Source of the DNA: Mortierella alpina
Taxonomy: Eukaryota > Mortierellomycota > Mortierellomycetes > Mortierellales > Mortierellaceae
NCBI GenBank assembly: GCA_029449245.1
Contig: JANATF010000014.1
Span: 252,501 to 316,500, forward strand
Direction of reading: 5' to 3'
Length of the DNA stretch: 64,000 nt
The notes under the pieces were generated by a model that made no database searches, was not told the DNA's origin, and saw only the letters and a program-made list of their open reading frames with translations. A program made the position numbers and the translations under genes. The first letter of the stretch is position 1; each line of letters begins with the position of its first letter. Below, in pieces: positions 41,776 to 52,220 of the stretch.

Positions 41776-42394
41776 GAAGCTGTGACTCCCATCCTCCTCT
41801 CCAGCAGTGACGAAGTCACGCTGTAGAGGGGCTGGGCTAGAATCCAAGCGTAACCCTTGAAGCTCCATTTCACCTATAAATCCCAAAAAGGAAAAAATAC
41901 CATAGGCTGACGTTCCCTCATGCCCACGCCTCCACAGCACTCACCATCATGACCTTGACAGATGACGGAAGTAAGAGGTACAGCAAGCAGCCATTGCTCA
42001 CGCAAACTGCATCGTTGCGCGTACTCTCACTAGCAGTTGGGACTGAAGCAGGTGCTGGTTGTTTTCATCTCGCGTTCTCCTCTCCATTCGGCATGACCTC
42101 GCTCCAGCGAAAACGCGAACGCCCCGGCCACGCCACGAACGAACAGAGCAACACACTGGCCACGGACGCCAACTCCGGCAAGAACGCCAAAGGGCTGTCC
42201 ATCAAAGGTACACTTGGATGGCGTCTACATGCTACCTTTTGTTCCTGTCACAAGAAAGTGCCGGAGCGCACCTCAGCAAAGCTCGGCTATCTAACTTTTC
42301 ATGCTCTTTGGCTCCTCCATCACTCCATAGCTTCAACTGCCAGGAACAGGCAATTTCAGCTTCATCGCTCCCACCGTAGCGCAATCGCCACATG
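41776..42394 (+). repeat. Left 619-bp inverted repeat of unit 2
   Basis: Begins GAAGCTGTGACTCCC and ends near CGCCACATG. It pairs with 48512-49130 with only a few differences. It contains an open frame (from 41949) also present in the right copy, and a subterminal hairpin at about 41806-41836. Confidence 0.93.
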
Positions 42395-42488
42395 TAGCCA
42401 TTCAAGTGAGTACCCGCTGGTGGTTGAAAAAAGGCTATAATCCGCTCCGCGAACGCACTAACCTTCCTGCCTGCTAATGTTTTTGTAG

Positions 42489-45400
42489 AATGTTACCTCC
42501 AATGACGCGACTGGGGGCTTGCCTTCGTCTCTTAGGCCTGACCCTTCAGTCTCTGCCTCTGTGGCGCCTTCAACGATCGCCACATCTCCCGTGTCTGAAT
42601 GCCCTGTGCAAGGGAGTCGTTCGCCCTTTGACGCAAGCACACCGGCAAGGAAAGACATCTCAGCCTTCACGTTTTTCAGCGAACACCCTGAGAGTTGCCT
42701 TACGCCGACCCCCAAACGGGTAAATAGTTTGCTTTTTGATGGAGGGCTGTTGGATGAACGAGCGTTTTACCCAGAGGCTAATACGTGTTTCTTATCACAG
42801 AGGCGTTATAGGAGAGAAGCCGATGTTAATGAGCTAGAAGTATTGTCCATGATTGAGGTAATGAACCACTCACAGTGTACCATCTAAGGCCTAGCTTTCG
42901 TTGACGAATGTTGGTCTCATATCCATGTTGGCATTTGTTTACAGGAGCCCAGATCGTCTCCTGCGAGACGCCAGCGACCTATTATGGCTGCGGGAACTGC
43001 CAGGACACCAACCTCGGCTTACAAAGCGCGTGTGAGTAGACCACTTGATTGGCTTGTATATTATGACTTTATCGATATAACTACTTACAAAGATCTGATG
43101 TGCTCTACAGTCCAGCATTACTGAAAAACTAGGCAGGATCTACACAGCCATCGCGAAAGAGAACTTCAGTATACCCACCTTTCTTTACGCCTTGTTTGAG
43201 TCCCAGGAGATCACTGTTGTCCGACTGGCGAGCCAGTTCTACGCGAACCACGGCCCAAGGGAACTTATGAAGATCTGGAAGCGGAAGCTATACAGGCGGC
43301 CAAAGTGGGAAGAATCATTTGTTGAATGTGCCGTCGACATCGTCATTGATCGTACTCGACGGGACTTGCAACGGACCAGAAGAGGGGTCATCGGACAAGT
43401 TGAACCACCTCTCAAGCGTGCTGCCTATCAGTTCCCCTACAACAGAGTGACACAGGCCAACATCAAGCACGTAATCGACCGTGGTTTCCTCGGCAGCTAT
43501 GTCGACCATTCTAAGCCCCTGACGCGGCTCTTAGAAGGCATGCTTTGCAAGATCAAGCGCAAGAGAAAAGGCAAAGGGAAGAGATTGAACGAGGACGAAG
43601 ACCGAAATGGAAACGAGCGCCACGATAACCACAGGCTCAACGACGACGGCGAGGATGTGACGGAGGACGAGGAGAGCGAGGAGGAAGAAGATGTTGAAAT
43701 GGAAGACGCAGAGGAGGAAGAAGACGAAATGATGGGCTTTATAGATAGGATTGAGTCGCAGAAGTTCGTCCGGTTGGCACCAGCCATCGGGGCGGACAGA
43801 GATGCCGAAGAGGAGGATGCTGTTCAGGTGGAGGAAACGGTGGAGGAGTATAATCAACCAGCTCGCCGGAGGCCGCATAGGAACCCTGTGTCGGTTCGAG
43901 GTTGCATTGCCGCCATGCTCCTCTTTATGACATCGCAAAAATGCAATGCGTTTCAAACCGTGATGGGCGTGTTTTTGCATTGCACAGGATGCCCAACTCG
44001 AGTTATGGACGTTCTCTCATCTCTTGGGCTATCAGTCTCCGACGACCAGGTACGAAAAGCATTGCGTAACATGACCGACGACGCCATGAATCAAGTGAAG
44101 AAGGCGGTTCTTGAAAATGATTGGTTCGTCGTTTATGATAACATCAACATTGCCTTGAAGCACCACCATCAGAGAACCGACAAACTGGACACCTTCGACA
44201 ATGGAATTTCAGCTACAGTCATCTTGATCCACACCGAGAAGGACAGCGAGAAGACTGAGCATGATGAGAAGGTTGTGCATGGTGAGAACGGCGAGCACGA
44301 TGCGAGAGACCTGGACAAGGAGAAGAACAGGAACGGCGAGACTGGCTCGATCGACGAGAGCGGCGCTAGTGACGAGAGCAGTGCAGACCACGAGGCTAGA
44401 GACGACGAGCACGATAAAGTTGGCAAGAGCGAAAAGGTCAACGAACGCGGCCCTTCACATCCACCAATTGTGGTCTTTCGGCCGGACAGGTTGGCAGTGC
44501 CCAGCGCCAGCATCTTTTTTCCAAATGCCACCGATCGCACTCTGTTCCGGACTGTTTGCAGGCACCATTTTTCGTCCGCCATTGCCCAGTCTCCTGCTTT
44601 TGTTGTGCCTATTGTGGAGGTCGACACTCTTCCTATAAAAAAATCAATTGCTTTCCAACTACAGACAATGAAGATCGACGAGTCGACTATTGCGGGCAAC
44701 CTCGCAGTGCTGGAAACCGTTATGGATGTCGGTCTCGGCTTGGCCAAAACCTGGTTCGCCAAACTCCCCAACATCATTGTGGCCGGCGATCAGATGACAG
44801 TCGCGAGATTGCTATCACTCATGTTACACCGAGCAATCGACCCGGATCCTTTCGGTAGCCTGTCTTGGGTGCACCCTGTACCCCAGCTCTTTCATTTGCG
44901 GATGACACTTTGCGGAACAATTTTCAGGACGCATTATGGCGAGGACAACAGACGAGGCACTCTTGCTAGCCTCATTAGCCTTTTGCGCCGCAAGCAGCTG
45001 ACCAAGGACAATATGAACTTCAAGACCGCAGATGAGCTATTGAGGCTAGTGTTCGAGTCATTGTCGCTCGTGCTGGCGGAATTCCTTACGTCAAATCTTG
45101 ATGTCTCGGACGAGGTAGACATTCCACAAGTGGCCGACAGCATTATCGACACTCTCGCCAATTTAGGTCCGCTCATGGAAAGCCGCTCTCCCATGGTTCT
45201 TGGCCGACCATGTACGAATGCCGACATTAACGCTCTTCTGTTCTTGCGTGACGTGGCGGTCTACATGGAGTTGGGGAGCGCTATTAAGGCCGGCGATATT
45301 GGGCGCATCCGATCCATTTTACCGACCATCACGCTGATGATGCACGGAGGGGGCAACACAAACTATGCTCGTGAGCTACTCCGTCTCTTGCATGGTATGC

Positions 45401-45912
45401 GTCACAAATGGACAGTCGAATGGGAGAGGAGGGTCTTGGCAAGCATGTTAGTCAATCCCAAAGGCGTCGCTGGTGGATGGATGGTCACTGATATGTATCA
45501 AGAGACCAACAATTACCTCCTCAAAGCGGTCTTTGCTGCCAAGGGTCCTAACATGAGCTGGGACTACCTCAGAGATTACGTCTCCACCAACATCAGGGCA
45601 TTCCAGGAAATCGCGCGGATGTTTGAGAAAGCTGTTGGTGCCAAGTTCCACAACCCTACTCATGTGAGATCATCTTCTGGATCTGATGTAAAAAAGGTCA
45701 AAAAGGCATTCCAAGACAGTGGCATCTGGACCTGGAAACCAAGTGAAGACAAACGAGATTTTCCAGATCTGGTGGTTGATCTTCAGCGTGAAGGGGGTGA
45801 CAAGATGGTGGGCGGTACACTTGACAAGTTTTTGAGTGGTAGAATCGACCACCTCGATGCTACGGATTTGGAAGAGACGGAAGCTACTGCGATCATTGAG
45901 CACGTAGATTGA
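42489..45912 (+). CDS. DUF6589-like protein of unit 2, multi-exon (candidate transposase)
   Basis: Exons 42489-42857, 42945-43031 and 43111-45912 (GT-AG) are in phase and give at least 1085 residues. The first coding exon probably lies in the left inverted repeat (ATG at 41949 is a candidate) but I could not join it in phase. The N-terminal third (43192-43540) matches the N terminus of the unit 1 protein. An acidic run (about 43640-43730) and a Glu/Asp/Lys-rich insert (about 44230-44450) are absent or different in unit 1. Conserved points: YDN (44133-44141), AGD (44782-44790), THYG, ADELLR, RDVAVYMEL with GDIGR, NYARELLR and YQETNN (45495-45512). YDN, AGD and the Glu could form a catalytic triad; unproven. 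Confidence 0.72.
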
Positions 45913-45962
45913 GCAGGGGAGGTGGTGAAGGTGAGAGGATAGTGATATATATATAGGCCAGT

Positions 45963-48500
45963 TTATTTCCTCATAGTCATCGAAAAAAAGAATAGTTCAA
46001 TATAGGCTGCTGCTAAAAGTAGTTGATGGATCGCATCCATGCCAGACGTTGACGCTGACCCTGACGCGCCTTCCGTCCGATGATCAGTGCTGCTGGATTC
46101 CAAGCTCGATGCATGCGAGTCACTGATGATGTTCTTTGCCTCCTCGAGAGCCGCGATAGCGACCTGGGCAACCTCATCATAGTGACACTCCTCCATCGCC
46201 CACCACCCGGAAACGCGAGCAAGATCTTGCACGCCCTTGGCAGTTGTTGCATGAGAAAGTCTTTCGCACAACTTATCGATCGCATTGTCAGGCAAGATCC
46301 ATTTCTCCCCATTGGTCATGGGTTCGTCTTCGCCGGCCCACTTTCTGCATGTCGTCTTCCTCCATTCCAGATACTTCCGCCTCGCCACTTCTTTCTCCTC
46401 AGGCGTGCGTTTCTCTGTAGGTATTTTGAGTGGTGCAGGGGGTAGACACATAGGGAACCTGCCAGAAAACGTGGTCCCGGTGCAGCCCTCACACGATTGA
46501 TTGCATTGACGCGTGATGTTGAAACGCTGAGCTATTAGCTCCCAACAACAGCGTCTTGCGCTCTTGTCCTTCGCGGCTCGAACCAGCTCTTTCAAATCGG
46601 GCCGTTTGGTGTACTTGCTGCTCGTCAGTGGTGGGGCCAGTAGCGTGACAATACCATGCGTCACCAGTCGTGGATCACGCGCTGCACGTCCAAACCTCTG
46701 CACTAGGCTTGTCAAGTCTAAAGGCAGACTATGCGATAGAAAGGAAGGTCAAAGGTTTGAAAAAGGCATTAGTATCTTCTAAATCTGTATTCGTTTACCA
46801 TTCTCAGTATCTATTACTTACTCGAATTGAATAACATGCGTCACATCGGGAATGTCACACCCCATGCCTGCTGCCTCGGTAGCCAGCAAGACATTGATAT
46901 TGCCGTCCTTGAACTCATTCAACGTATCTTGCTTGTGTTGGGCACGCAGGGTCGAGTAATAGCCTCCAATCTTCAGCTCAGGTCTCAACTTGGCCAGCTC
47001 GTCCTGGACGGTTCGGAGAATCGTAATCGAATCAAAGTATACCAATGTCTTCTTCTTGGTAGTACCGTCCAACAAAGCTGCCAGGTTTCGGCTATGATGC
47101 TGGCCCTGGAAAATATGCACATCAAGGCTAAGGTTGTCGCGCAGGTCGTCCACCTTGATGATCTTCAGCGGCGTGTCATCCTTATACCGAAACAGAGACT
47201 TCTTAACCTTGGCCACCTGATCGTCTGTGAGAGTTGCGGTGAGTCCAATGATTGGGACATGGGGAACTTGGGACCGAAGCTGCCCAAGTAAAGAGTACTC
47301 TGGCCGAAAAGCCCCATCTCCATTCTGTGTCATACCCCACCTCTCCACACAATGGAGCTCATCCACCACGATGCAGAGGAGACGGGCTGTCCACTTATCC
47401 ATGCTCCACAGCTTCTGTGCCTTCTTTGACATGGTGCCTGCTCCAAAGTACATTTCAGGGGTCATGAACACAGCTCTGTAGTCGCCATCCAATATCCGTG
47501 AAATTGCATCATCGTCAAGGAGCCTCTCATTCCTTTCGCTGGTAAAAAATATGTTGGGAATACCGTATCCATCTAGTTTCTACAAAGTGGATACATTGAT
47601 GCGGTTAAATTAAGAAAGCTTTCTATCAAGTCACGTCTGGTCGAGGTGACATAGATAGACATACTTGCATTTGTTCTTCAAGCAAAGCTATCAATGGCGA
47701 AATGATAACAGTGACACTGTGCTTGAATATCACCATCGGGAGGAAAAATGCCAGTGTTTTGCCCCATCCGCAAGGAGCAAGGAGCACACAATCTTTCTGC
47801 TCTGCCACATGCTCAACCACTTCAAGCTGCTCCTCCTTGGGCGCACATTTGAAGATTAGCCGAGACCGTTCGATGGCGTTCCTGCGGAAGACTTCTTTAA
47901 GATCCTGATCCTAAGAGCGTGCAACAATACATAAATAAGAGACGACTTAAGTGAACGAGGCGAACGATTGGGGGATCTGCTAGTACTTACTGAATCCACT
48001 CCAAATGTTTGGCTTTCCTGTGATTCCAGTGCTAAAGGTTGCTTGAGTGTAGCAATTGCTGGTGATGACATGAAGCGCAAAGGCGAGCATTCAGACAACG
48101 AGGGGGACGATATCGTAGGTGAGTTCAAGAATGGGAACGGCTTGGAGGCGCCTTCAGGAGAGTGCCAAAGTGCAATCCGTTTTGGTGTGAGCGCCAGTCC
48201 ACTTGACGCAAAGCGAAGTTGTGCCGCCACTCGTGATGGAGCGCACGCTGACGGTCCTGGCGAACGTGCAGATACTGCCATTGTACGCTTAAACCCTTTT
48301 GACATGAACCTCAATCTGGCAGATGGTGACAATGGCGTTACTGGTGAGGTCCAAAGTGCTGCCGAAGACACTGCTCTTGGTGATACTGGCGATTCATCCC
48401 CCCGCGCCGATAATAAGCGAGCAGTGAAGTCATTCAGCGGTGCTGCGGAGGCAGATAAAAATGGGTTGGCTGTCGCCTTTGGTGTTGAAGTGTCCCGCAC
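45963..48500 (-). CDS. RecQ-like helicase of unit 2, multi-exon
   Basis: Exons (minus strand): from about 48500 to 47991, 47910-47665, 47579-46822 and 46728-45963. All three introns are GT-AG and keep phase. Motifs: CGWGKT Walker A (about 47780), VVDELHC, GLTATLTD, TEAAGMGCD and QRFGRAARD. A Ser/Pro-rich N-terminal extension of at least 170 residues lies before the helicase core. The start is unclear: an ATG at 48957 inside the right inverted repeat could begin the transcript's first coding exon. The gene is convergent with the DUF6589-like gene; unit 1 has the same pair. Likely an accessory helicase of the element, or a subtelomeric-type RecQ. Confidence 0.82.
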
Positions 48501-48511
48501 GGGCGATGGTG

Positions 48512-49130
48512 CATGTGGCGATTGCGCTACGGTGGGTGCGATGAAGCTGGAATTGCCTGTTCCTGGCAGTTGAAGCTATGGAGTGATGGAGGAGCCAAAG
48601 AGCATGAAAAGTTAGATAGCCGAGCTTTGCTGAGGTGCGCTCCGGCACTTTCTTGTGACAGGAACAAAAGGTAGCATGTAGACGCCATCCAAGTGTACCT
48701 TTGATGGACGGCCCTTTGGCGTTCTTGCCGGAGTTGGCGTCCGTGGCCAGTGTGTTGCTCTGTTCGTTCGTGGCGTGGCCGGGGCGTTCGCGTTTTCGCT
48801 GGAGCGAGGTCATGCCGAATGGAGAGGAGAACGCGAGATGAAAACAACAAGCACCTGCTTCAGTCCCAACTGCTAGTGAGAGTACGCGCAACGATGCAGT
48901 TTGCGTGAGCAATGGCTGCTTGCTGTACCTCTTACTTCCGTCATCTGTCAAGGTCATGATGGTGAGTGCTGTGGAGGCGTGGGCATGAGGGAACGTCAGC
49001 CTATGGTATTTTTTCCTTTTTGGGATTTATAGGTGAAATGGAGCTTCAAGGGTTACGCTTGGATTCTAGCCCAGCCCCTCTACAGCGTGACTTCGTCACT
49101 GCTGGAGAGGAGGATGGGAGTCACAGCTTC
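48512..49130 (-). repeat. Right 619-bp inverted repeat of unit 2
   Basis: Reverse complement of 41776-42394, about 99% alike by eye. It ends 211 bp before the Crinkler start codon at 49342, and its outer flank continues as a pyrimidine-rich leader of that gene. Confidence 0.93.
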
Positions 49131-49341
49131 CTCTTTCACCTTTCTCATTGCCACTTTCGTTTTGCCACTCTTCTTCCCACACCCTCATCGCCTTTGCCAC
49201 CACTCCCATGCCCCTTCTTCGGCCTTCGCCTTTCCTCTTCCTTTTTCTTTTATACCCACATCCTGCTTCTCCCTCCTATTCTTTCACCTTTCGCTTACAC
49301 ATCCGTCACTCTCTTTGACAGCCTACCTGTTTTTACCTTTG

Positions 49342-50051
49342 ATGCTTTGCAACACCGTGACCGACAACCAGTTGACCCTGTTCTGTCTTGTTGATGGAGA
49401 AGCTACCGCCAACGCGTTCTCTGTTAAGGTTTCTTCGAGTGACACTCTCGATGATCTAAAAGAACTCATCAAGAACAAGAAGCCTGTCGATTTCGAGCAT
49501 GTTGATGCAAACAACCTCACCCTTTGGCACGTCACCCACACCGTCAATGCGACCAACAAGCACCAGCCCGTTCACTTAAACGCCATTGATTCTCCAAAAG
49601 AGCTCGACCCGACTGACGACATCTCTGAGGTGTTTGAGCAGCAGCCTCCAAAGAAAACCATCCACATCATTGTTCAGCGCCCTCCTCAGGGTAATGCAGA
49701 CGCGCTTGCTCTCAGTCATACTCACGTTGAGCTTGTTTCTTTTGTATTAACCTTATTTCATTCCTCTAACTGCATATTGTAGTCCAGGCACCCATCCCAT
49801 CCGTGCCTCTACTCCACTCCCTGGCTATCTCTCGGATGATTCGCGTCCTGGTACCCCCCTCTCTGGTAAGCGATTGCGTTACTGCGTTTCTCATTGCTTG
49901 CATCTTGTCTTCCTCTGCCTCACACACACGTCCCTTTCTCATGCATGTAGGTACGATTCACCACCGCACTGAAGCCAAGCAAGATGGTCATGTGAACAAC
50001 CAGGATAATGACAAAGATGAGTTTGACTATATGGTGGTCAGAAAAAAATAA
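49342..50051 (+). pseudogene. Crinkler (CRN) N-terminal domain gene, frameshifted
   Basis: The ATG at 49342 opens a CRN-family N terminus: LFCLVDGEA, a DLKELIKNKK block, LTLWHV and IHIIVQRPP. CRN proteins occur in oomycetes and in early-diverging fungi, where their N-terminal domain is linked to secretion or host-cell delivery in some species. A GT-AG intron follows (about 49690-49782). In the next exon, homologous coding (RASTPLPGYLSDDSRPGTPLS) sits in a different frame from the spliced product, so one base appears lost near 49800. A third exon (about 49950-50023) ends at TGA with no C-terminal effector domain. The leader is a long pyrimidine tract starting at the inverted repeat of unit 2. 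Confidence 0.75.
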
Positions 50052-50500
50052 GGTAGGCGAGTAAAACGGGGATTCATTTGATCGAAAAGGATTTTTTGGT
50101 GAAACTAATCTTGTTGTTCATTGCTGCGAATTATCTTGGAGTGCGCATCCATCGGGTCTTGACCTTGTTGTCCTCCTAGGAAAAGCAATCAAAGATGACG
50201 GGCATGGCAAACGATCATGATGATCATGGTGGAGACGGAGATGATGGATACAGTGATGGGATACCCAAGAAGTAGAGCCGAATAATTGAAGGCACTGGCC
50301 TTCCTGGTGATCTGGCGTAATTCCCTAGACCTTACCACCAACACCATGAAGAAGGAACAGAATGAGATAGAATAAAAGAGAAGCGAATAACGAAAAACGC
50401 AGACCGCCTTTTATATGTCTCATCGCTGCTGCCTCGATCATGGCACTGGATCCGGAGTTCAGTGGACTTTCAGCCCAAGATGTAAGCCACATGTCAAATG
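50052..50500. other. Intergenic stretch, nothing recognised
   Basis: About 450 bp between the Crinkler pseudogene and the helicase remnant. No gene, repeat or signal seen. Confidence 0.4.
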
Positions 50501-51334
50501 CTGATTGCTCGTTTGTAACCTCGGCCGCGTCTTCCGTGCTGGTGGTGTCCATATCCTGAGGTGGCGGTGTCAGCAGGAGCACCAGGTATACAAGTATGAG
50601 ATCGGAGATTATAACGTTGGATGGCTTTTCAACAAATTTCAAGTACACACAGCCAGGATCGCCAACAACTTTGATACCGATTTTGACAGCAGCAAAGAGA
50701 CAATACGGTAAAGAGCCCAGTGACACTCCGAAGAGTCTAAAATCTTCATCCCACTGAAGGGTGCACTCTATGAATATTTGACTCTTTCCGGGCGGACATA
50801 AGGAGTGGATCAGGATGAAAGGAGCCTTGCTGTACTCTATTTCACCACCTAGGTGACCAGGACTCATGATCCCTGACTTTGCTGGACTACTCAACAAATA
50901 TATTCCTCGACCCTTGAGGATCAAAGGGTCAAAAACATTTAGTGGCAACGACGAAGCAAACAAAGGTCCAACCTCGGCAAGACTCCTGACGACTATGAAG
51001 ACATACCCGAGCCCGTTGTACTGGAGAAGCATGGTCCCAGCAGATTGCAATTATCGCAGCCGAGTTGAATTATCTTCCACCTAGCGCAGAGTTCACCATG
51101 AGGGAACAGTCACTCAACGCAGATCGGAGGGAAGCATACAACAGAATCAAGCGCTCCTATGAGATGAATTCTTTCAAAGCATACCTCATCAATGGTCCCG
51201 CAGGTACAGGGAAGACAAGAAAAAGAAAGAGTAGAGAGAAAAGGAGGGAGAACAGGAGAGTGCAGAAAGAAATAAAATTACTACACAAAAACGCCGCTAT
51301 ATTTTTTCACCCAACACCTCCGCGAGCGAAGTAG
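50500..51334 (+). pseudogene. Decayed SF1 helicase fragment
   Basis: Remnant of a helicase gene in several frames: YEIGDYN... (about 50600), DYEDIPEPV (about 50994), then after a shift the block LNADRREAYNRIKR and Walker A GPAGTGKTR (to 51225). The sequence then changes to purine-rich, unrelated DNA, so the gene is truncated within the ATP-binding region. I see no helicase motifs II-VI. A 241-residue open frame on the opposite strand (50325-51050) is probably a shadow. Confidence 0.6.
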
Positions 51335-52220
51335 CGGGAACTGTTCTAGAATCTCATAAAATTGGCAACATTATTGTTCAAGAGAGCCGATCTCTTAAAA
51401 CCTTAATAAAGCGGCGTCTACTTCTCGCTGCTGCGCGCCGCGACAGGTTCCCTTGAAATTCTTTTTGTGCTGCCTCAATTAGACTTTTCGCCGCTCTCGT
51501 AGCCTTTTTGCCTTGTTTGGCTATGTTGCTCACAAACTCATCTACATATATCATTGCCCCCCTGTCCATACCGGAGGGCGAGTCAACAATTGCACTGCCT
51601 CATAGCCAGGTCACCTTGTCCATCTTCCAGAATATTTCTTTGTTAGGTGGCTCGAAAACAACCTCTTCCATTCTTTTCCAACCATCAGTCCTTCCTTGAT
51701 TTTCAATCCTCTCTGCTTCCTCATGCCTGGGATCTTACCTTTATGTTTGACTTCCTATAAATACGAGATAGATCCTCATTGCCCTTTCCCCTGAGTCTGC
51801 AATAACTTAACAACCTAGCCTAGTACCTCCTGCTCACTCAATACACCTTTATTATTTATCTTCTCGTTAACCTTACTTTGCCCAGTCCTTGACATTGCAG
51901 ACTCTACAAAATCCTGCTCTTCCTGTCCCCTCTACTGTCGCCTTTATTGAACCTTGAAGTTGGTTTACCCTTATACCCTCTTCACCACTCCTTGTTAGTC
52001 TAGTTCTCATATCAACTGGGGGCCTTCAAAGAACTGGTTGATACCCCTTGCCTTGCTTATTCACCTATCCCAGGGTTACTGTGTTCTCCACTATCCACCG
52101 TCCGGGGTCATTAGTGTTGAGATCGTACACTGGTTGACTTCTTGTCCTGCCACCGTTCGACTTATCCTGTTCTTCCACACTCTCCCTTTCCCTTGCACGA
52201 AGTAGACAGCGTTCGTTATA
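51335..52220. other. Intergenic region before the membrane protein gene
   Basis: About 890 bp. A minus-strand open stretch (51378-51569, basic, ending DRLS) with coding-like sequence just upstream could be a gene remnant, not recognised. The last 500 bp is pyrimidine-rich, like a fungal promoter and leader. No other feature. Confidence 0.35.

Larger units (their letters stand above)
41776..49130. mobile_element. RecQ/DUF6589 unit 2, bounded by 619-bp inverted repeats
   Basis: Near-identical inverted repeats of 619 bp (41776-42394 and 48512-49130) enclose two convergent genes, DUF6589-like (plus, 42489-45912) and RecQ-like (minus, to 45963), whose stops are 50 bp apart. Total 7,355 bp. The repeats hold a subterminal hairpin (GTGAC GAA GTCAC). 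Layout and gene order match unit 1. I see no obvious target-site duplication. Interpretation as a transposon is inference; a segmental inverted duplication is the alternative. Confidence 0.65.

Noticed and set aside
41551-41940. Open frame shared by both 619-bp repeats, read outward (also 48966-49394)
   Set aside because: The shared part only reflects the duplicated DNA. Beyond the repeat each continues into unrelated pyrimidine-rich sequence.
50325-51050. 241-residue open frame on the minus strand with hydrophobic segments
   Set aside because: It is antisense to the helicase remnant, and no family features are seen; likely chance.
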